From NCBI GenBank assembly GCA_963700495.1, contig CAVOXT010000001.1:248001-312000 (forward strand): DNA of 64,000 nucleotides, read 5' to 3'. A program made the translations under genes and the position numbers. Origin of the DNA: JACCTU01 sp963700495. Its GTDB lineage: Bacteria; Actinomycetota; Thermoleophilia; Gaiellales; Gaiellaceae. Positions 61,243 to 64,000 of this stretch are shown one piece after another. How positions within the stretch are numbered: position 1 is the first letter of the stretch; each line of letters opens with the position of its first letter. The notes below the pieces were generated by a model. That model was not told where the DNA came from. It saw only the letters and a list, made by a program, of their open reading frames with translations, and made no database searches.

Positions 61243-61713
61243 CTAGTGGTGGTGGTGCCCGCCGCTCACCGAGAGCAGCAGGAGCCCGAGGAAGACCCCG
61301 AAGATCACCATGATCGGCGCGAAGCCGACCTCCTCGTCGTCTCGCGCCTGCAGTGCGGCGAGTAGGCCGATCGCCTCGATCACCTTCGTGCCGACGTCGA
61401 GCCGCTGCACCTCTCCGCCGTTGACGAAGTGCACGACCGGGTAGGCGAGGAGCAGGCTCGCGAAGAGCGCCACGGCGACCATGGGGGCCCAGCGGATCGA
61501 AGGCTTGCCGAGCGCCGCCGCCACGGCCACCGCGGCGAGCGTCGCGGCCGCGAACGAGGCGGCGAGCAGAGGCTGGTCGGTGTGCTGCGGCACGAGCGCG
61601 GCGTGCACCACGGCACTCGTGGTGAGCGCACCGATCGTCAGCTCGCGAGAGCCGATTCCGAGCCAGGTCCCGGTCCGGGATTCGTCGAGGGGCTGCTCCT
61701 GCACGTTCGCCAT
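61243..61713 (-). CDS. Small membrane protein with His4 tail
   Basis: 156 residues with four to five membrane helices (for example LTIGALTTSAVVHAALVPQH; AAATLAAVAVAAALGKPSIR; MVAVALFASLLLAYPVVHFV; MVIFGVFLGLLLLSVSGG) and a C-terminus SVSGGHHHH. Unknown family. ATG at 61713 with about GAAGT upstream. Convergent with glmS, 6 bases apart, and divergent from the oxidoreductase. The histidine tail could bind a metal or be incidental. Confidence 0.6.
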   Translation of the reverse strand: MANVQEQPLDESRTGTWLGIGSRELTIGALTTSAVVHAALVPQHTDQPLLAASFAAATLAAVAVAAALGKPSIRWAPMVAVALFASLLLAYPVVHFVNGGEVQRLDVGTKVIEAIGLLAALQARDDEEVGFAPIMVIFGVFLGLLLLSVSGGHHHH

Positions 61714-61764
61714 CGGCAAAGGTACTTCGCCGCGAAGCGATGGTCGGATCGCTACGGTGCCACG

Positions 61765-62994
61765 ATGGCCGGCGAGGGGCTCGTGATCGTGGGTGGAGGG
61801 CTCGCGAGCGCGCGCGCGATCAAGGCCTATCGGGAGGCAGGCGCCGACGGCCGGATCACGCTCTTCTCGCGGGACACGAAGATCCCGTACCACCGGCCGC
61901 CGCTGTCGAAGCGTTATCTCCGGGGTGAGGCCGAGGAGGCAGACACCTACGTCGAGCCCGACGCCTTCTACGCCGACAACGGCGTCGACCTCGAGCTCGA
62001 GACAACCGTGACGGGGCTCGATACGGCGGAGCGGGCGATCGAGCTCGAGGACGGAACTCGGCGAGTGTACGAGCAGCTGCTGATTGCGAGCGGCGCCCTC
62101 CCGCACACGCTCGACGTGCCGGGTGCCGACCTCCCGGGCGTCTTTTCGCTGCGCACGCTCGACAACTCGACCGCGATCCGGAAGGCGGCCGAGAGCGCGC
62201 GGCAGGCGGTCGTCGTGGGAGCCGGCTTCATCGGCATGGAGGTGGCCGCCTCGCTCAAGCAGCTCGGGCTCGAGGTCACGCTCGTCCACCGCGGTAAGGG
62301 CCTGTTCGAGATCCTGCGGGCGCGCCAGGTGGCGGAGTTCCTGCAGGAGCTCTACGGGCAGCGCGGCGTCGAGCTCGTGCTCGCCGACGAGGTCCGATCG
62401 TTCAACGGCCGCTCGCGGCTCGACTCGGTCGAGACGAAGCGCGGCCGCGTTGTGCAGGCGGAGCTGACGGTTGTCGGGGTCGGCGTCGCGCCCGCGACCG
62501 GCTGGCTCGAGGGAAGCGGGCTGAAGCTCGACAACGGCGTGGTCGTCAACGAGCGGTTCGAGACCGGCGTCGACGGCGTCTGGGCCGTCGGTGACGTCGC
62601 GCGCTTCTACGACCCCGTCTTCCACAAGCACCGCCGGATCGAGCACTGGTCGAACGCGAACTACGCCGGCGCGGAGGTCGGGCGGCTGATCGCGGGCGCC
62701 GACGGCGGCTACGACATCGTCTCGACCTTCTTCTCCGAGGTCTTCGGGTTCACGTTCCGGCTCCTCGGCGACGTGGACGAGGTCGACGAGATCGTCTTCC
62801 GCGGCGCTCTCGACGACGGCAAGGCGATCGCGTTCTACGTCCATGGCAACCGGCTGGTGGGGTGCCTGATCGTCGGGCAGGACGAGGAGACGGAGACCGG
62901 GCTCAAGGAGCTGATCGCGACGCAGGCGACGGTCGCCGAGCTGGAGCGACTCGCAGACGAGACCGTCCCGCTCGAGGAGCTCTTCTCCTCCTAG
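61765..62994 (+). CDS. FAD-dependent pyridine nucleotide-disulfide-type oxidoreductase
   Basis: 409-residue flavoprotein of the ferredoxin/rubredoxin-reductase type. FAD motif GLVIVGGGLASARAIKAYRE at residues 5-24, the P-Y-H-R-P-P-L-S-K block (KIPYHRPPLSKRYLRGEAEE), NAD(P) motif AVVVGAGFIGMEVAASLKQL near residue 150, and FAD loop GVWAVGDVARFYDPV. Closest by eye to ferredoxin reductases of dioxygenase or cytochrome P450 systems; no partner ferredoxin is adjacent. ATG at 61765 with TACGGT 5 bases upstream. Its TAG stop lies in the left end of the inverted-repeat element. Confidence 0.85.
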   Translation: MAGEGLVIVGGGLASARAIKAYREAGADGRITLFSRDTKIPYHRPPLSKRYLRGEAEEADTYVEPDAFYADNGVDLELETTVTGLDTAERAIELEDGTRRVYEQLLIASGALPHTLDVPGADLPGVFSLRTLDNSTAIRKAAESARQAVVVGAGFIGMEVAASLKQLGLEVTLVHRGKGLFEILRARQVAEFLQELYGQRGVELVLADEVRSFNGRSRLDSVETKRGRVVQAELTVVGVGVAPATGWLEGSGLKLDNGVVVNERFETGVDGVWAVGDVARFYDPVFHKHRRIEHWSNANYAGAEVGRLIAGADGGYDIVSTFFSEVFGFTFRLLGDVDEVDEIVFRGALDDGKAIAFYVHGNRLVGCLIVGQDEETETGLKELIATQATVAELERLADETVPLEELFSS

Positions 62995-63160
62995 GAGGGT
63001 TTGGCGAAATAGGCGCTGTGCGGCCGGGCCGCGCTGGACGGCGCGCTGCCGCGTCCTCAGTCGCGCCCGTATCCAGTGGATACGAACGCTCCCTGCGTCC
63101 TTGCATCGCACTCGCCCATCGCACCCCGGCGACGAGGCCCATTCCGCCAAACCCTCCTAG
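62991..63160. mobile_element. 170-bp element with 20-bp terminal inverted repeats (MITE-like)
   Basis: CTAGGAGGGTTTGGCGAAAT (62991-63010) is repeated inverted as ATTCCGCCAAACCCTCCTAG (63141-63160), 19 of 20 positions matching. The interior carries a GTATCCAGTGGATAC palindrome (63071-63085 or so) and no gene. Ends read CTAG on both sides, so CTAG could be a 4-bp target duplication. Both neighbouring genes stop with TAG inside the CTAG ends. No transposase encoded, so it is non-autonomous or a structured transcription terminator. Confidence 0.75.
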
Positions 63161-63567
63161 TCTCCCTCGCTGCGGCGTAGCCGCTTCGTCTTGGACCGGC
63201 GGCGCTTGTCGTCGAGACGGCGCTCGCGCGAGGCGGCGGTCGGCTTCGTCGGCACTCGCTTGCGCTCCACGCGAAGCGCGTCTCGAAGCTTCCCGGCGAC
63301 CCGCTCGACCGCCAGCTCCCGGTTCCGCCACTGACTCCGCTCGTCCTGGGCGACGGCTCGGATCGTCGGACCGACCCGCTTCAGCACCCGGCGCTTCTGG
63401 ACATCGGTGAGAGCGCCGGAGGTCTCGACGTCGAAGATCGCCTCGACGCGCGTCTCTGAGCGGTTGGCATGCTGGCCGCCAGGCCCGCTGGAGCGCGAAA
63501 AACGAAGCTCGATCTCGGACAGCGGGAGCACAACGCTGCGGGTGACCCGAATAGACTCGCGCTCCAT
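63157..63567 (-). CDS. arfB: Peptidyl-tRNA hydrolase ArfB (ribosome rescue)
   Basis: 136-residue release-factor-like rescue protein. FSRSSGPGGQHANRSETRVE carries the G-G-Q motif (residues 30-32) that hydrolyses peptidyl-tRNA on stalled ribosomes; the C-terminal tail is strongly basic (KRVPTKPTAASRERRLDDKR...), as needed to enter the empty mRNA channel. ATG at 63567 shares bases with the divergent HAD gene's ATG. Its stop codon TAG lies in the right end of the inverted-repeat element. Confidence 0.93.
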   Translation of the reverse strand: MERESIRVTRSVVLPLSEIELRFSRSSGPGGQHANRSETRVEAIFDVETSGALTDVQKRRVLKRVGPTIRAVAQDERSQWRNRELAVERVAGKLRDALRVERKRVPTKPTAASRERRLDDKRRRSKTKRLRRSEGD

Positions 63568-64000
63568 GGCCGCAATCTTGCTCGACGTGGACGGGGTGCT
63601 GCACGTCTCGGGCGAGCCGATCCCGGGCGCCGCCGTTGCCGTCCAGCGGCTCCGCGAGAACGGACACCGCCTTCGCTTCGTCTCCAACAACACGACCAGC
63701 TCCCGCGCAGCCCTGGCCGAGGAGATGAGGGCCATGGGGATCAAGCTCGAGGACGAGGAGCTCCAGACGACACCGCGCGCGGCTGCGCGGGCGCTCGCCG
63801 GCAAGAGGGTGCTCGCCCTCACGATGCCGGCGATCGTCGAAGACCTCGAGGGCGTCCAGCTCGTGGGCGAGTCCGCGGAGGTCGTTCTGATCGGAGGCGC
63901 CGACGAGACGCCCGAGACGAACACCGTCTTCTCGTACATGAACCTCGCACGTGCGTTCGCCGAGCTCGACGCCGGCGCCGAGCTGTACTGCCTGCACAAG
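63566..64000 (+). CDS. HAD-IIA family hydrolase (NagD-like), runs off the window
   Basis: First 145 residues, open to the window end. AAILLDVDGVLHVSGEPIPG contains motif I (D-V-D-G), RLRFVSNNTTSSRAALAEEM motif II (the S-N-N-T of HAD-IIA), typical of p-nitrophenyl phosphatase/phosphoglycolate phosphatase-type enzymes; a C2-cap domain follows. ATG at 63566 has TAGACT 8 bases upstream (63552-63557) inside arfB and no Shine-Dalgarno. Function is hydrolysis of a small phosphate ester, exact substrate unknown. Confidence 0.88.
   Translation, partial: MAAILLDVDGVLHVSGEPIPGAAVAVQRLRENGHRLRFVSNNTTSSRAALAEEMRAMGIKLEDEELQTTPRAAARALAGKRVLALTMPAIVEDLEGVQLVGESAEVVLIGGADETPETNTVFSYMNLARAFAELDAGAELYCLHK

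Overview
The window is a contiguous piece of a high-GC bacterial chromosome with about 60 protein genes, packed tightly and often overlapping by 4 bases (ATGA/GTGA junctions). No gap between genes exceeds about 210 bases. I see no rRNA, tRNA, CRISPR array, integrase or transposase gene. The rplM-rpsI-glmM-glmS order, a LacI-controlled maltodextrin operon, many GTG starts and the absence of lipopolysaccharide genes fit Actinomycetota. The overall flavour (collagen-like protein with short cysteine repeats, many leaderless-looking promoters) suggests an uncultured Thermoleophilia (Gaiellales/Solirubrobacterales-like) organism. That placement is inference and needs marker-gene phylogeny.

Layout. 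1-2 kb: a badly frameshifted flippase-like membrane protein and glycerate kinase. 2-6.3 kb: cyclic-nucleotide-binding protein, xseB-xseA, a membrane coiled-coil protein and small unknowns. 6.3-10.2 kb: secreted glycoside-hydrolase-like protein, proline dehydrogenase, methyltransferase, a palindromic repeat pair, FabL-like reductase. 10.2-16.4 kb: tyrosine/homogentisate catabolism (hppD, FAH-family hydrolase, hmgA) with an amine oxidase, a HAD phosphatase and an unusual cation-diffusion transporter. 16.4-22.4 kb: a STAND/archaeal-type ATPase, a large polytopic membrane protein and a secreted collagen-like protein. 22.4-36.7 kb: maltodextrin regulon (LacI regulator, malE, malF, malG, cytoplasmic GH13 enzyme, malK-type ATPase, secreted alpha-amylase, very large secreted amylopullulanase). 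36.8-43.9 kb: AlkA glycosylase, amidotransferase, DUF72 protein, secreted proteins, an orphan branched-chain-type binding protein with an esterase. 43.9-48.3 kb: murI-rph-small gene-rdgB, YihY membrane protein, Roadblock-like protein, pyrE. 48.3-55.1 kb: HU, pyrF, LysM, D,D-carboxypeptidase, PfkB kinase, guaB, guaA. 55.1-64 kb: acylphosphatase, UDG-like protein, MFS transporter, rplM-rpsI-glmM-glmS, a His-tailed membrane protein, a pyridine-nucleotide oxidoreductase, a 170-bp inverted-repeat element, ArfB and the start of a HAD hydrolase.

How the genes work together. The maltodextrin block reads as a complete route: secreted GH13 enzymes cut starch/pullulan, MalEFG plus the MsmX/UgpC-type ATPase import the oligosaccharides, and the cytoplasmic GH13 enzyme trims them, under LacI control through two operator-like sites. 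Purine (guaB, guaA), pyrimidine (pyrE, pyrF) and cell-wall precursor genes (murI, glmM, glmS, dacF-like) form housekeeping operons.

Three window-wide patterns matter. First, 17 reading-frame breaks occur in otherwise intact genes, including guaB, rdgB and xseA, and every one is of the +1 (one extra base) type; this looks like insertion-biased consensus error, worst in the first 1.3 kb. Second, at least 14 start codons have a TANNNT hexamer exactly 6 or 7 bases upstream and no Shine-Dalgarno sequence, the geometry of leaderless transcripts. Third, several genes seem to begin at CTG, in three cases overlapping the upstream stop as CTGA.
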